DNA of 64,000 nucleotides, taken from the NCBI GenBank assembly GCA_052171275.1, contig CM125795.1:992001-1056000 (forward strand), given 5' to 3'. Made by a program: the position numbers and the translations under genes. Numbering within the stretch: position 1 is the first letter of the stretch; each line of letters opens with the position of its first letter. Shown here piece by piece: positions 12,525-27,288 of this stretch. Source of the DNA: Arsenophonus sp052171275 (lineage in GTDB: Bacteria > Pseudomonadota > Gammaproteobacteria > Enterobacterales > Enterobacteriaceae). The notes under the pieces were generated by a model. That model did no database searches. It was not told the DNA's origin and saw nothing but the letters and a program-made list of their open reading frames with translations.

Positions 12525-12552
12525 ATTATATGACTTATGAAAATTGAGTCAA
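12525..12552 (-). promoter_or_regulatory. Sigma-70 promoter of the tRNA-Arg gene
   Basis: On the minus strand TTGACT (12552-12547) and a perfect TATAAT (12530-12525) are separated by 16 bases. The -10 box lies 40 bases before the mature tRNA 5' end, leaving a short leader for RNase P to remove. A GC-independent match of this quality next to a stable RNA gene is unlikely to be chance. Confidence 0.75.
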
Positions 12553-12666
12553 TATTTTTAGTAAAATTATTTATTTTATTTATTTAGTTTAATAATAAAT
12601 CTGACATTATCATTTTATTTTGAGAATATATAAATATTATTAATATGTTATATGGATAATAAAGTA

Positions 12667-13569
12667 ATGTCAGCAAAAATTATTGATGGAAAAATGATTT
12701 CCGAAACAATAAAACAGGAAATTACTGAAAAAAATAAATTGAGGATTTCATTAGGTAAAAGAGCTCCTGGGCTTGCAGTGATCTTAGTTGGTAATGATCC
12801 AGCTTCACAAATCTATGTGAATAATAAACGTCGTATATGTAAAGCTATTGGTTTTGTTTCTCGCTTATATGATTTACCAGAAAATACTATTGAGTCTGAA
12901 CTTTTATGGTTAATTAATAAACTTAATAACGACAAGGAAATTGATGGAATCCTCGTTCAATTGCCTATGCCTAAGATTATTAACTCTATTAAGATATTAG
13001 AACATATACATCCAAATAAAGATGTTGATGGTTTTCATCCTTATAATATCGGTTGTCTTTGTCAAGGTACACCAAGGTTGCATCCTTGCACACCTTATGG
13101 AATTATTACATTACTTAAGCGTTATAAAATTAATTTACTTGGTTTAAATGCCGTTATCATTGGTGCTTCGAATATCGTAGGTCGCCCTATGAGTTTAGAA
13201 TTACTACTTGAAGGTTATACAACTACTGTTGCTCATCGTTTTACTACTAATTTACGTCATCATGTAGAGCATGCTGATTTATTGATTGTAGCCATTGGTA
13301 AACCAAATTTCATTCCTGGTGAGTGGATAAAACCCGGTGCTATTGTTATAGATGTTGGAATTAATCGATTAGAGAATGGGAAAATTACTGGTGATGTCTG
13401 TTATCAAGAAGCGCGACAACGTGCTAGTTGGATTACTCCAGTACCTGGTGGAATTGGTCCAATGACAGTAATTATGCTAATGCAAAATACTTTACAAGCT
13501 TGTGAAAAATATCATGATATTTCAAATGTTAACCAATTAACTATAAATGATAATTTATCATCTTTATAA
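12667..13569 (+). CDS. folD: Bifunctional methylenetetrahydrofolate dehydrogenase / methenyltetrahydrofolate cyclohydrolase
   Basis: FolD interconverts 5,10-methylene- and 10-formyl-tetrahydrofolate with NADP in the cytosol, feeding purine, thymidylate and formyl-Met-tRNA synthesis. The start at 12667 is chosen because the protein then opens MSAKIIDGK like its relatives and GGA lies ten bases upstream; an ATG at 12652 in frame would add five residues. Visible motifs are the catalytic YVNNKR (Tyr/Lys), ILVQLPMP, DVDGFHPYNIG, the NADP-binding GASNIVGRP and the C-terminal PVPGGIGPMT. At 300 residues it is about a dozen longer than E. coli FolD, the excess being a polar C-terminal tail. It stands alone, divergent from the tRNA. 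Confidence 0.97.
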   Translation: MSAKIIDGKMISETIKQEITEKNKLRISLGKRAPGLAVILVGNDPASQIYVNNKRRICKAIGFVSRLYDLPENTIESELLWLINKLNNDKEIDGILVQLPMPKIINSIKILEHIHPNKDVDGFHPYNIGCLCQGTPRLHPCTPYGIITLLKRYKINLLGLNAVIIGASNIVGRPMSLELLLEGYTTTVAHRFTTNLRHHVEHADLLIVAIGKPNFIPGEWIKPGAIVIDVGINRLENGKITGDVCYQEARQRASWITPVPGGIGPMTVIMLMQNTLQACEKYHDISNVNQLTINDNLSSL

Positions 13570-14669
13570 GTAACAGGTATATTAATTATCTTTTTATTGA
13601 AATTTTCATATAAGATAAAAATTGAACTAGATGTCAAATAATTTATTATTTAATGTATTTTAAAATTGATATTTAAATAAGAATACATAAACTTTTTAAA
13701 AAATTAAAACAACATCACTACTTTATTTAATTGAAAATTTTTTGTTAAAGATAAATTATTAATTATAAAAGTTTTTCTTAATATTTTCTTTTTTATCATA
13801 AACATTTTAATCTTATTTAGTTTTTTAATATTTTAAAATAAAAAATTACTAATTTAAAATTAATAAATAAATATAATATTTTATATATTATTGTTAATAT
13901 AATAATAAGGTATTTTTACATAATTTCTATAGTAAGAAAATATTTCTTTAATTTAAATTTTTTTAATTTTTTAAAATATTAAATTTATATCATAATAAAT
14001 CAATTAGTAACTATCAAAGAATACTTTGGTTATTTTTAAAAATGCCTTCTATTATCAATAAGATTAATATTGTAAAATATATAATAGATATAATTTAAAT
14101 CATTAATTTCAATTTGATTTATTTTTTTATTTTTAATCTAATAATAAATATTATTTTCATTGCTTTCTTATAATTAATAAATAAGAACAATTTTCTTTAG
14201 TATTAAATTTCTATATATTTATTATTTTAATATTTATATTATTTACTTAATAAAAATATAAATTATTTTATTTATAGTTAAATATCAATATTTAATTAAT
14301 TTATTTGGTTAATTATGAAGTTATCAATTTTATTTACTGTTACGAGATTTATATCTATTATACCATATAGTTAAAAATTATATTAATTTAAGGTATTTTA
14401 TTAGATTGATTAAAATAAGATAAAAAATATTTAAATTTAATTTTATCTTTAATATTCATAGGTAAATTTTATATTCAACATATCTTGAAATTTATGATAA
14501 ATAATTAAATTAGTTAGTAATGATTCCATCTATTATTTACTGATGCTATTTTATAAATTATAAAATGCTATAATTAATAGAATTATCTAAAAGATAGTTT
14601 ATAATTTACTAAAAAATTTAAATATATATTTTAAATTATAAAAAATTTATTTATAAGAACTGTCTAATT

Positions 14670-14711
14670 TATTTTAAGATATATTTATTTAAAGAAATAT
14701 ATCTTAAAATA
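14670..14711. repeat. Inverted repeat, 17-bp arms
   Basis: Positions 14670-14686 pair exactly with 14695-14711 across an 8-base loop. It lies only about 130 bases from the larger palindrome at 14844-14883, so the two form a pair in an otherwise featureless region. Confidence 0.72.
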
Positions 14712-14843
14712 TTTCATATAAAAAACTCAGATTTATATCGAAAAAATAATAAGCAAGTTTTATTATATAAAAATAATAAATAATATTAACTTTTTATTTA
14801 AATTCTTTATATTTTAACTATTCTAGAAATGACTTATTTTATA

Positions 14844-14883
14844 TTTATACCTTAATTAAATTCGAATTTAATTAAGGTATAAA
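14844..14883. repeat. Perfect 40-bp palindrome without spacer
   Basis: The 20 bases 14844-14863 are immediately followed by their exact reverse complement 14864-14883, centred on a TTCGAA-type core with GG/CC pairs near the ends. Neither flank extends it. It could be a bidirectional terminator relic, a protein-binding site or the product of a replication error. Confidence 0.85.
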
Positions 14884-17800
14884 CTTTAAGTCTATTCATT
14901 ATTATCTTAAGTTAACTAATAAGAATATTGTATTATTTTTGATAATTTTCCTAAAAACAAAAATTTTTAATTTTTTTATTAAAAAATTAAAAACTCTATC
15001 TTTAAATATTATATATTTTTATATAAGTATTATTTATGTATCAAATATAGATTTTTTAAAATAAAATTCACTTGTTTATTAAAAATAGTAAGTTACTAAA
15101 TTAAATTAAATATAATTAAAAGAAAAATATAGTTAATAACTATAGATTTTTTATAACCTGCTTAAGTTTTAAAAACTTATAAAGTTTCTTTTAAAAGATA
15201 ATAATCTATTTATTATTAAAATAATTTTTATTGATAATTAAACATTTGAGTAAATAGAATTTAATAATATATCTTAAAGATGTCAAATATCTTAATGAAT
15301 GTCTAATTTAATAGAAATATAAAAATTTTTGATAAAATATATTAAATAATATTAAATAAATTTTAGATAAAAATAATTAAAAAAATTAAATAAAACCTAA
15401 TTAAATAACTTATTCTAAATAAATTATTTTTTAATGTATTTTTATTAAAATAACTATTTTATTGATTATCAATTCTTAATTAAATTAATGTAGTAAAATC
15501 AATATATATTATTATATAATATATATTCATAAAATTATTTATTTTAAATAGAAAATATATTATTATAAATTAATGTAAATCAAAAACTAATAATGTTATA
15601 AATAGATTATAATATTAATATTTTTATTTAACTCATAAAATAACTAAGAATTATTTATAAAATAATATAAAGATATAATCTTTATTATTGATTAGTTATT
15701 TTTTTATTTCATTTTTTTGTAAAAATATGATGGATGATAATCAGATTCTAATTAATAATTATAGTATGAATTATTTCATTAAAATATTAAAAATAAGTAA
15801 AGTTTCATATTTATAAGAAATAAAAATAGTAATTATTAGAATTATAAATTTTATATAAGTAAATAAATTTTGATTAAATTTAAATTATTTTAATTTAAAA
15901 ATAGTTTATTTTGTTATCATTAATAATATTTTAATAAAAAGTTTTTATAAGGCTTTATTAAATATTAATAAGAATTATTATAAATCTTATTTTTATTTAT
16001 TTTTTTACTTAAATAAATATTAATAATAATGTTATTAAAATCTTATAAATTTTAAAATTTAATTTTTTAATATAAGTATCACTAAATTATTTTAATTTAT
16101 TTTTAAAATAGCTACATATATACTGTAATATAATTGATTTTTATTTAATTTTAAACAAAAAATAATGTTAATCATAGAAAGAATTTTCTTTCACTTGATT
16201 TTAATTATAAATTATATTAAATTATATTTAATTTATTTAAAATTAATATATAGATTCTATTTTTAAAACAATAGAGAATATTATTCTATAGATTTTTTTA
16301 GAGCATAGTCTATAATATAAGTAAAATTATTTTTTAATCTAAAAAATATTCATTTTAAAATCTATTGATGAAAATAAATGTTATTTAAAATTAATTTTAA
16401 AATAAAATTCATTCTCAATTATTCGATAATTTTTTAATTATATTATATTTAAATTGAAGATACATTATATGTTATTTATAGAAAGAGAATATTATATATT
16501 TTCATTAAAGCATTTTTATATAAATTCAGTTGCCAATTGCAACAGTAATTTTATCTTAATTTTCTAACATAGAACTTTAATATACTTAATATTTGATTTA
16601 ATAATAAAAATCATCTCATATTTAATATTAGGTAAAAAACTCTTTAAATGTAAAATAAGCTCTTTATATACTTATTTATTAAGACTCATTTTCATCTCTG
16701 TCACTTTTAAAATTCCTATAAGTCTATATGTTATACTAACAAGTAGGCTTATTTTCATTAAATAATTTATATATCTAATGATGAGCTATTTTAATATTAT
16801 TGATATTGCTTGAATGTATTATTATTTGTCATTATTTAATAAATTTCTTGAAAACTCTTACTTAATATACATAATATTAATACTGTTCTATACTCTATTA
16901 AATATAATAAAAAACTAATATTAATTTATGTAATTTTATAAAAATAAAAAAATTAAATATAATATAGTATATATTTTATATACTAGACTGTAAAATCTAG
17001 ATAACAGTATAATTTTATAACTAAATTGAAAATACCATTTAAATGGAATATTAAATATTAATATTGTTTGTTTAAATTACTTAATTTAATTTTAATAGTT
17101 GTAACTTTGCGTTTTATAAATCTAATTATAATTAGAAGAAATTATAAATATTTTATGTTAATTTCTTAGATTGAATAATCTATCATTATTAATTCTTATT
17201 TTTATGACATTGAAAATAATAATTTTTATAATTTTATATAATAACTGTAATAATAATTTTATTATTAAACATTTTTTGAAAAATCCATTAAAAGTAAATA
17301 TTTTAAATTTTGAAGAATTTACTATTTTATAGTGCTCTTATATAAAATAATATAATTATTTTATATATTTTAGCAATATTATAAATATAAAAGTTTCTTC
17401 CAAAAAAATTAATTAATATTATAAAATTTTATATTTTGTTATTTTCGTTATTGGAATAAAATAAAATCGATTAAATTAAATAAAATTTTTATTGCTATTG
17501 TTTAATATTTTAGATTACTATAATTAGTATATAGTAAATCACTACAATATAATATGTTTATTAAATATTTATTAATGTTTAATTAATTATTAAAAAGTTT
17601 TTTATTTTTTAATATAGTAATCTATAAATATATAAATATAAAAAATATAATTCTACTAGTTTTTTATTTTTTATTAAAAGATAAATTTTAGTTATGAAAG
17701 GTTAAATATGTCAATTACAAATTGATTTTATTTTAGATATTTAATTTTTGGAGAATTATTTTTATCTTTTTATTTTTAATATATTTAATAATGATCTAGT

Positions 17801-20019
17801 CATGTTATTATTATTTTTAGCATACATGTAATCTTTATATTATATGAAACAAAATAAATTTTTGTAAAAATAAAATTAAATTACTAATATTTATTTAATT
17901 AACTTAATTTTTGCTATTTAATATATAAATGGGTATATATGTATGTTTATTTTTTTAATATTTATTAGTTTAAGAAACCTAAATTGAAAACTAGAAATTA
18001 ATTTATTTTATTATTTTTTAAATTTAATTTCATTTATCTATTTAATATAATTATTATATAAATCTCATAGATTATTATATTCAATAATATGGTAAATAAT
18101 ATTTATTTTCATATTAATTTGTATAAATTTTGTATTTTAATATTAAATAATGTTATATTTTGCGATAGATTTTCATAATTTATAAAGATATATGAAAGAC
18201 AATATAATTATTAATTAAATTTAACTAAAATCTTAATTTTAAATATTTTAGAAATTTTACTATATATTTATCCATATATTATAATTCATACTTTATATTA
18301 ATTATATTATCATTAAATTAGTAATTTATGTTTATCTATATTTAATAAAATGAAATACTAATATCAAAAATACTAAATTTTATATAAATAAATTTTATTT
18401 AAATTTAATAAAACTATTTTTAATATTAAAATATATAAATTAATATTTAATGAAAAAATTTTAATAAATAAATACTTTATATTATTAGTTTTTAACTAAA
18501 ATAAGATTAATTTATATTAATTATATTTTGATAATTATCATCAATATTTTTTATATTTTATAGATTTGTTTTTAATAATATAGTTAATGTAATTAATATA
18601 TTCTAATATAGTTTAATACGATAATTAAATATACTTAATGAAAAAATATTTTATAATTTTAATATTTTTTAAAAATTTAATACTTTCATAAGAGTGATTT
18701 ATATAAAAATTTGAATAAAAAAATTAAATTATAAAATAATATGAATATATTATAGTTAAATCATATATTTTAAAGATAAAATATATGATATTTTATAAAT
18801 ATATAGCAATATAGAGTGGTCTAATTAAGAAAATATATATAGAAAATTAAATATTTAATTTTCTAAAATAAATAATTATACTATATTTTATAATGGTTTT
18901 AAAATAAATTATAAAGATTTTATAAAAATAATGAAAATATTTTATTATTATTTGCTACGATGAATAATAATAAATTAAAATATAAAAGTATTTAATAGTA
19001 CACTAAATATTACTAAATATTTTAAAAATAAATAAATATTCTTTTTTAGTAATGTATAATCTGAAATAAGTTTTTATTATTTTATTTAGCAATCATTCTA
19101 TTCATATGATTAAGTTAATGTATTTTGTTATTTGTTTATTTATTGTATTTTAATTTTAGTGATATTCTATAATATTTATAATTTTTTAAAATTAATTAAT
19201 TAATTTTAAAAAATATTATCTATTTATTAACAATATTTCAAGAAATTCATATATTTTCCTATATAAAATACATTATTTTTCTAAAATAATTTTTCTCATA
19301 AAAAAGATAAAAAAATAAACTTACTTAAAAAGATTTTTATATCAATTTAATTAAAAATGTAATTTGATAAAATAATACATAAAGTAAGGTTATTAATAAT
19401 AAAAATGAAAAAAATCTTTATTTACTAAAAAATAAGAAACTTATCTATTTTATAGAACATAAGATTCTATTATGATATATATTAAAATATAAAATTTTAT
19501 TTAATAAAAGATTATTAACAAATAAGAATGATATCAAATATTTTTTATAAATTTAAATTTTAAAATTAAGTAAAATAAATAATTAAACTGTTTTATGAAT
19601 ATTAATTAATAAAATATATTAATGGAAAAAAACATGCTTTCTTTTATTCTAATTAATAAAAATAAATTATACATTCATTGCTGTATAAAAGTACATCGAT
19701 AATTATTAAAATAATGTGAATAAATAATTGATTAATTTTTAAATTAACATATTATATAAGTAACTGAACTTAATGATTGCAATTATCGTAAGTATTTACG
19801 GTAATTAATAGTACAAGTTACTTTATCTAGTTTATTAGATAAAATTATACAGATAAAAAATCATTTATACTAAATGAATCAATACTCATTATTAATTAAA
19901 ATAAAACCCAATAGGTTAATATAATAAAACTAGTTATTCTTGTTATTTTAGTAATTGTAAGATATCTCAATAAAGAAAAATATTTGAAAATATATTAATT
20001 AATTTAAAAGATAATAAAA

Positions 20020-20053
20020 CAATAAAATAATTAATTAATTAATTATTTTATTG
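20020..20053. repeat. Perfect 34-bp palindrome
   Basis: Begins CAATAAAATAA and ends with its exact complement, with a central TTAATTAATTAA-like core and no loop. Part of the core is a simple TTAA repeat, which makes chance formation somewhat easier than for the other palindromes. Confidence 0.7.
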
Positions 20054-23000
20054 ATTTAAAGAATATTTATCATCCATATAATTAATATTCAAATTTTCCT
20101 TTATAAGTAAAGTAACATTAATTAGAATTATTTGAATAGTTATTTTAAATAACAAAGTTTTAATGATAAAAATATCAGCATTAAATATTTCACTAAATAA
20201 CTAGAAAAACTACTAGTAAATGATTACAATATATAGATCATATAAATAAAATAAGCTTATTATAATCCGATATCTTGCATGAATCTTTCCAAAGAAAATG
20301 AATTTATTATTAAGTCGTATGATTTAATAACGCTTTATTATTTGTTAGTTGATAACCATTATTTTATAATTACATAAATAATAGTATGTAAATACATTAA
20401 AATTTTTTTATAATTTATTGATTATAATTATTATATATTAAAGCATAATCTACTTTAATGATTAATATAATTTTCTATATAACTGATTGATATCAGATAT
20501 ATTTTAATATATATGTAAAATGATAAATAATATTACTTACATATAAAATTAAAATATAAATCTACTTAATAAGTATCGAAAATAAGTTGAAATTTTTGAA
20601 AAATTAATCATAAAATTTAAGTGCTATTATCATTTTGTTGTGATACAAATAGTTAATTATAACTGAATATTAATAAATATAGAATTATATATTTATAATG
20701 ATCTAGATATAATCCTATAAGCAATAAAAATAAATATTATAAAATAGTATATATTAGATTTTATAATCTATAAATCAGTATTTATAATAATACTATTAAT
20801 TTAATTTAATATTGAAAATTCTGATAATAGTTTTTTTTGTAAAAAACTCAAATAAAAACTAGGTTTTTAAGAATTTTTTATTACGAATTTATATTATTTG
20901 ACTTAAAGGATATAATTAAAAATTAATGTTTTATTTATCTTTTTATTAATAAAAAGATAATAATTAGTTATCAAAAGAAATTAAAATTACGATATAAATA
21001 AAAAAAATTAAAATTAATAATAAAACTAAAGTAAAGTACATATTAATACTTATACTATAAGCATAAGTTATTAAATTAAATTTAATATATTATTGTAAGT
21101 TTAATGATAGTAGTTTAAAATAACGAAATATTCGATATATAATTTTACAAATTTTTTAAATTCTTATAAAAAATAAATAATTAAGTTATTAAATAATTTA
21201 TTACTTTAAATAAATTTAAGATTATTTATTAAAAGTATCAATTAAATAGTAAAAATATAAAGAATTTTTATTTTACTATAACTCTAGTACAAAATATAAT
21301 AATAATTATAACTTGTATTTGTTAAGAAATAATTAATACATTAATTTATGCTACTTAACTAAACAGGAGTATCTATTAGTTAGTTTATATCTTATATTTT
21401 TAAATATAACGTTTATAAATAACTGAAATACTTTATTGTAATTACAATTATTTTTATAATGTTTATTTATATTAAATAAAGTTATATTATTATAAGTAGT
21501 GAAATTCATGTTATACTTACTCTTTAACTAATATTAAATAAAGTTATTTGATATGTACAAATATTTTTAGTTTATTTAAAATAAAAAAATAATTTTTAAT
21601 TAATGTTAAAAATTATAAAATATCATTTTATATGATATTTATCCACCATTACTTTTTATTCAAAGACTAAAAGTTATAAAGGACAACTATTAGCTTTATT
21701 ATAATAAGAAATGATAAGCGATATCGTTATTGCTGTTATTAAAACTTATATTTTAGTTAAATTTAAATTTATATTTATATTATGAATAAAATTGATAAAC
21801 TACGTCAATGGTCTATATTAAATTAATTTAAATATTAATGTTTTGTTTTATAATAATCACTTATTAATATTTTATATTTTAAAAATAATTATAAATTTAA
21901 ATCGATAATTTAAATATTAAGACAAAACGAAAAGTAAAAGAAAATAAATTTTATTTGGTAATGAAGATTTTTTAATAAAATTTATTATAGATAGAAAATT
22001 AAATGACTTATTTATATAAATGGATATTTTATTATTACATATAAAAATAATATAATAATCTAGTTATATAGATTTAAAATAAACGATATTCTTAATATAA
22101 ACTTTAATTTAACACAATAAAGTATTAGAAAAAAATTATCTCATAATAAAATTATACAATAATATTTAGTTTATTTTAAATACAATAAATTTATTTCTAT
22201 TTTCATAAAATTCTTGATATAAATAAAAGATTTCATATGTTATAAATTAAATGAATTTTGATAGTATTTTTATTTTAATATATTTTTCATATAATAAGAA
22301 AATTGATAGTTTTTGAGTAAAATTATATTTTTATTTTATCTTAAGATTAAAAGAAAAGATTTATTAAAAAACTCTATTCATTAAGTTAATATTTTTTATT
22401 TGATAGTTATATAAAATTATTCTTATATAATCACATTATTTATATAGTATGATAATTAATTATTTAATATACAATTGAGTCATAAAAATACAATTTTAAT
22501 TTAATTCATAAATTAAAAAATATTTAGATAAAATAGTAAAAAAATTTTTTTAATAGTATAAATATGATATTTTGATGTTTTATTATGATTATATTAAAAA
22601 AAATATAGAAATTAATCTATAAAATTATTATGAAAATACGTAGAATTACTAAAAGTAGTGTTTTTTATTTAATAGAATAAAATTCTACTTATTTTAGTGT
22701 AAAATTACAATAAAAAAACATTGATTTTTGTATAAAATCATATATATAAATTATATTATTATTTCTCTTTATCTTTATTTTAAATTTATAAGTTATCTAT
22801 ATATTTTCTTAAAATAATGTACATTAATCATTATTAAATATATATAACTTATTCAATGATATTTCTTATGATATATTATTAAGTAGTTGAGTTCAGTTGT
22901 TTTAATTTAAAACTTATGAGTATAGATATATAATACTAATATTGATTAATTATATTAAAATGCTCGTAAATAATTTTTATATAATTTTTTTGTTATAAAA

Positions 23001-23280
23001 GTTATTTGATTTTTTAATAAAGAGAAATTTTTTCTCAAAATTAAATTTACTATTAATATAATATAGTATAATAGTAAAATCAATAAAACATACATAATTA
23101 TATTTTGATTATTAATTAATATTTTAATTTTATTAATTATGCAAATAAAATAATAATTAAATAAATTATTTTAATATTTAAGTTATGAATTTAGAAATAA
23201 TTTATTAGTTTATTTAATCAATAAGTTATTGATATTTATTAATTCTAAAATTCAATATTATTGGTAATAATAATACCTAA

Positions 23281-23313
23281 TATTCAATTTTTCTCTTAGA
23301 GAAAAATTGAATA
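23281..23313. repeat. Inverted repeat, 16-bp arms, 1-base loop
   Basis: Arms TATTCAATTTTTCTCT and its complement flank a single T. It includes two G:C pairs per arm. No gene nearby. Confidence 0.75.
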
Positions 23314-24136
23314 TTCAGAAAAGATATATGTAGTACCTTTATTTAATATATTAAAGATATATAATATTTTTATTTAGTAATAAAATTTATAGATATTATT
23401 GATATTAAAATAGATTGAATTTTTTAAAAATGAAAATTAAACTTGTATAAATATAATTTTATTATTAAAATAAAATTATATTTATCGTAAAATATATAAT
23501 ATTAAATAACAAAAAATTGTTATCGATCAATTAATTTACTTTGTAAAACATAGTTAATAGATATTTATGAAATAAAAGTTTATCATGTATAGTTTATGTT
23601 AGACATAAATTATACTATTCATCAATAATATAAAAGTTAAAGTTTTAATCACAAAAAAATGAATAAGTCTATTTAGCAAATATGTAAATCACAAACAATA
23701 ATTAAATCTAATTATTTTAATAATTAATAATAAATAAAAGATTATAATAAGAATGATAGTAATAAATAATTATCATAAAATTATATAAAATATTATAAAT
23801 AATTTAATTATGGTATTAATAAGTATAAAATATCAAATTATTTTTTGAACTGATAAAATATTATATATAAAATTATATTTTCGATTTTTAAAAAATAATT
23901 GTTTTATTTTTATTGATAAATATTAAAAATAAAATTAGATTTTTGTATATATTAGCTTGTTGTATATAATATCAGTTATATTAATTAAATATTAAAATCT
24001 AGTAAGTTTTTTATTAATTATATTTTTATATATATAAATAAAAATAGATGGAAATATACGTTTATTTTTAATAAATTTATTAATGCTATTATATATACTT
24101 ATATATTTACTATTTTAATAATTATCAGACAATTTT

Positions 24137-24169
24137 TTATCATTTATAATATTGAATTATAAATGATAA
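24137..24169. repeat. Inverted repeat, 14-bp arms
   Basis: Positions 24137-24150 pair exactly with 24156-24169 around the loop ATTGA. It is preceded by a short T run on the plus strand, so on the minus strand it has the shape of a weak terminator, but no gene precedes it. Confidence 0.6.
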
Positions 24170-26820
24170 TTGAGTATATGTAAATATTTATTTTTTAAGT
24201 TACGTTTTATTTAATATGAAATTAAAATAAAAAATAAAAATCTTTAATTTATTTAAAATAATAAAATTAATATTTTTTAAATTATCATCTTTATGATAGA
24301 TATTAAAAAATAAATTTATACTATTTTATATAGTAAATGTAATTATATAATTAAAAATCTTTTTATAACAAATATTTAATGATTTATTATTTTTAAAGTT
24401 TATATTTTAAAATTTGTTTATTTTAATTTTATATCATTAAGATTAATCTTCATTAAGTTCATTTAAATTAACTATATTTTTAAAATTTCATTCATTTAGA
24501 TTAAGTATCTTTTGATTTAAATTAATCAAATTTATTTTTGATAATATATAATATCAAATATTTATATTTTTTTAAATTATTTTTCTTTATTTAAAGATGT
24601 ATTAATTATATTTTTAATTTTATAAATTTTATAATATTAAAGTCTAATTTACAAATATTAGTAAATAATAAATTTATTTTTTAAATAAATTCTAAATATT
24701 TCTTAGAAGGATTTGGAATTTAAAAAAATCTGTTTTAATTTTTCAATCTAAATTTAATAAAATTAATTAATTTATAATAAAATATCTAGAATTTATTTCT
24801 TTAATTTATTAATGGAAAATCTAATTTTATATAATTAACTTTAATAAATTACTTTTTTATTAAAAATTATAATATTTAATTATTATTAAGTAATTTTAAA
24901 AAATTAAATCGTTTTAATAAAAAATAAGATAATGATTTTAATTATTGCTTATTTATTATTGATAGTTTTATTTCAATAAAATTATCTGATTTCATATATA
25001 ATTATATTTTAATTAATGTATCAATAAAATATAATTATATTCGATAAATATCTGGATATACTTTTGCTAAACTTTATATAATAAAATATTAATTATTTGA
25101 TATTTTATTCATATCATCTTTTTATATAAAATTATTATAAACCGTTTAATAAAATTAATTTTATATTTTTATAAAAAATCATTCTTAATTAAATTTTTAT
25201 AGTTCATTTCAATAAAGAAATTATAAACTTATATATTTATAAAAACTATCAAGTAAAAATTTAAAAAATTTTATCTAAAATCTATAAAATTTATAAAATA
25301 TCAAAATAAGATAAATTTATCATATAATTTAATTTTTATTTTTTATTAAAAATAAATATTTAATTAAATTACAATTAAAATTGTATTACAATAATATTGT
25401 TCATAATAATAGATATACTTTATAATAAAATATGCTTAGATATTAAAATAATATTAATAAATAATACTACTTATTATATATATGTATAACTTAATAAAAT
25501 TTTTTATTAAAATTTATCATTAAAATAATAATATGATATTTTATTTAAATTATCAATAGAAATTTATAATGCTATTAATATTAATAGCAAACAATAATCA
25601 AATTATATATATTAATTATTAATATAAAAAAATATTAAATAGTTTTAATAAATATTAAAATTATAAGAAATTTGTATTTTTACTAAACATTAAAATATAT
25701 ATAAATTATATTGAAAAATTAAATTTTAATTAAATATTTTAATAAAAAATATCTTTATTAACTTAGCTTATAAAATAAAAATTAATTAGATATATATTAT
25801 AAAAAATAGATAACTATTAAATATAGTAATTTTTTAAAAACTTTTTACGTTTAATTAATAGAATTAAATATTTTTTTTAAAATAAAAATAGATAATTATA
25901 AATTACTATTATTTTTTAAAAAAATTATTTAAACTTGATATAAAAATATGATAATTAACAAATTTAAAATTATTGAATAATTTAATTAAGTTTATTAATA
26001 GCGAACTAGAAAATAATAAAAGTTATTTAACTTATATTTAATAAAATATTTAATATTATCTAAGTATATTAATTTATATATATAAAAAATATTGTTTTAT
26101 AATTATTGAGTTTATACTTATTAATTAAATATTTTAAAATATTCAATCAATTAAAAATTATTTGTTATAAAATAATATATATTATTTATAAGTCATATTA
26201 ATAAAATTAACTATTTTATTTTTTTAAACTCATAATCTTAATTATTATAAATATAATAAAATAAGTTTATAAGCAAATATATAAAATATATGTAAAATTT
26301 GAATAAATAATTTTAAAAAAATATAACTATCAAAAATTAATTGATGTATTTTTTTGATAAAAATTATTATTAACATTATTAAATTATTTAGATATTAAAA
26401 TTAATACATTTATACTATGAAAAATACATCTATCTTTTTTGAAGAGATAAAAAATATATGATATTTTATGATATGTTAATATTTTTTATAACTAAAATAA
26501 ATTAACTTAAATATATTAATAATTAATTATGAAAAATTTTTATAATTTAATTAGTAACTTGATAAATCAATAGATTATATCTTTTTATAACACGTTTTGC
26601 TAAAAAAGATTTTTTATAAATTTAATGATAGAGATAAAAATTAATTATTTAAAAAATAGATATATTATTATATTAAAAAATATTTTGTTAAAAACAGTTT
26701 TTTTATTTTAAAAATTACTTAAACTAAATATTTATATTTTATTAGATAATAGTTTATAAACTAATTATTTTAAAAATAATTACCAAATTAATTTCTATAA
26801 TTAAACATAAATGAAAATCT

Positions 26821-26853
26821 ATCTATTATATTTCTAATAGAAATATAATAGAT
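26821..26853. repeat. Inverted repeat, 15-bp arms
   Basis: Positions 26821-26835 and 26839-26853 are exact complements around AAT. It lies 436 bases upstream of waaG, too far to be a simple operator for it. Confidence 0.65.
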
Positions 26854-27288
26854 TAAGTGTTAAAATAATAGGAATTTTTTTTAACTTAATTAGTTAATTT
26901 ATTAATGCAAATATATATTAAATTATATTAATATTAAGTTTTAGTAACAATTAGTTCCAATATATATAATTTATAAAAAATATCATTTCAATTATTAATA
27001 TTATAACTAATTATTTATCATTATTAATTAATAATAAGATTAATAACTAATAGACATTAAATTAGTAATAAAAATTATAATTATATTTTTTATTTGTTTC
27101 TTTAGATCATAAATACTATAAATCATATATAGTAATATTTAATAATATTAAAATTTTAAATAGTAATCTAAAAATACCTCAACAATATAAAATAATAAAA
27201 AAAGTTTTTTCTAAAAATATTAACGTAAGTATAAAGATATTATAAATAAACATATAAATGATTAAATTAAATATAAAGGTATAATCTT

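Larger units (their letters stand above)
13570..27288. other. 13.7-kb gene-free AT-rich desert
   Basis: No intact coding or RNA gene was found in either strand. At least six long palindromes lie in it (listed separately). The patch at about 16490-16880 is richer in G+C and, read on the minus strand, purine-biased with long stretches between stops, which suggests a decayed minus-strand gene that I could not name. Weaker patches of the same kind are at about 19750-19950 and 21640-21830. The rest is too AT-rich to interpret. Confidence 0.65.
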
